Assembly: GCF_020042285.1 (NCBI RefSeq)
Contig: NZ_CP083388.1
Span: forward strand, 1,080,001-1,144,000
From: Ferruginibacter albus
GTDB taxonomy: Bacteria; Bacteroidota; Bacteroidia; Chitinophagales; Chitinophagaceae
DNA length: 64,000 nucleotides
Direction: 5' to 3'
Both the position numbers and the translations under genes were made by a program. Positions 63,567-64,000 of this stretch are shown piece by piece. Position 1 is the first letter of the stretch; each line of letters starts with the position of its first letter. A model generated the notes under the pieces. That model made no database searches and was not told the origin of the DNA. It saw only the letters and a program-made list of their open reading frames with translations.

Positions 63567-64000
63567 ATGACAGCAATAATCGTAATAGGAATAATAATCT
63601 TTATTGTTTATACCTTTCCCAGCAGCAAAAAACCGAATAACCAGAGTACTACTTACGCAAAATCAAATGGAAGACAAAAATCTGAAAAAGAAACAAAAGA
63701 GGAATTAATCAAAAATTTATTAAAAGATATAAAAGTAACTGTGACAACATCAGAAACTCCAAACAATTATACCGACAATTCAATTATTGATGTTACCAAC
63801 CAGCCATACAAAATAAACTCAATAAACAGCTTAAAGAAATACAGCAATGGTGTACCCTATTGGGCACACCATTATGTTTATTCCTATTCTGAAATAAATA
63901 CTGCTTCACCTGAGCAAAAATTATTTTACGACATATTTAAATCAAATTTTCTTAATAATATATGTTTGGATATAGAAGAAAACTCCAACTACGCATTTAT
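63567..64000 (+). CDS. Membrane-anchored protein, cut by the window edge
   Basis: The frame starts at ATG 63567 and is open for 144 codons to the edge. An N-terminal membrane helix (AIIVIGIIIFIVYTF, about 3-17) is followed by a Ser/Lys/Glu-rich linker and a domain with GVPYWAHHYVYSYSEINTA and SPEQKLFYDIFKSNFLNNIC. The last phrase reminds me of the N-terminal part of TerB-domain-associated Bacteroidota proteins, but this is only a recollection and low in certainty. Confidence 0.6.
   Translation, partial: MTAIIVIGIIIFIVYTFPSSKKPNNQSTTYAKSNGRQKSEKETKEELIKNLLKDIKVTVTTSETPNNYTDNSIIDVTNQPYKINSINSLKKYSNGVPYWAHHYVYSYSEINTASPEQKLFYDIFKSNFLNNICLDIEENSNYAF

Noticed and set aside
1..64000. CRISPR array, prophage or complete transposon
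   Set aside because: No direct-repeat/spacer pattern of CRISPR type, and no transposase or phage structural gene was found; the only recombinase looks like a housekeeping Xer.

Overview
The window looks like a low-GC Bacteroidota chromosome, most likely family Chitinophagaceae. This rests on several exported proteins ending in type IX secretion (T9SS) type-A sorting domains with YPNP motifs, a PorT-type outer-membrane barrel, promoters of the TAnnTTTG type, many Bacteroidota-style lipoproteins, and short orphan families typical of that group. The family-level placement is inference.

Region by region. 1-1446 holds the 5' part of a large helical-repeat protein on the minus strand. 1645-12223 is a plus-strand branched-chain amino acid cluster (leuA, leuB, ilvD, ilvB, ilvN, ilvC), interrupted by an ORF6N-domain gene, two DinB-fold genes and a methyltransferase, and closed by a strong terminator. 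ilvA follows behind a structured leader. gltB and gltD (glutamate synthase), a porin, amt and an overlooked 59-residue membrane protein form a nitrogen-assimilation block (13930-23764). An SGNH hydrolase and PEP carboxylase lie on the minus strand. thrA-thrB-thrC (27613-32326) follow, preceded by a threonine-rich leader peptide and attenuator. From 32.3 to 43.9 kb come housekeeping and accessory genes: DnaQ-like exonuclease, glycosyltransferase, two paralogous T9SS-tailed proteins, a Xer recombinase, YraN, RNase HI, an acyl-CoA carboxylase subunit, a third DinB protein and a cupredoxin.

From 44 to 64 kb the window is more accessory: a 1251-residue T9SS adhesin/propeller protein, a 14-unit 21-bp tandem array, a run of ten co-oriented orphan genes (many secreted or lipoproteins, one SUKH/SMI1-KNR4), a second T9SS protein, tRNA-Lys(CTT), an MTHFR-family protein, a PorT barrel, an ATP-grasp protein and a cyclophilin. 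Near the right end a CAT-anticodon tRNA gene is split into two halves on opposite strands, followed by a degraded stretch that includes a reading frame broken by an internal TGA.

Metabolically the genes fit together. PEP carboxylase and aspartokinase/homoserine dehydrogenase feed threonine. IlvA turns threonine into 2-oxobutyrate for the IlvBN/C/D pathway. LeuA and LeuB extend the valine branch to leucine (leuC and leuD are not in the window). Porin, Amt and GltBD take up and fix ammonium. Eight copies of an intergenic repeat with a GTTGTGTCAC core lie between genes of the first 43 kb.
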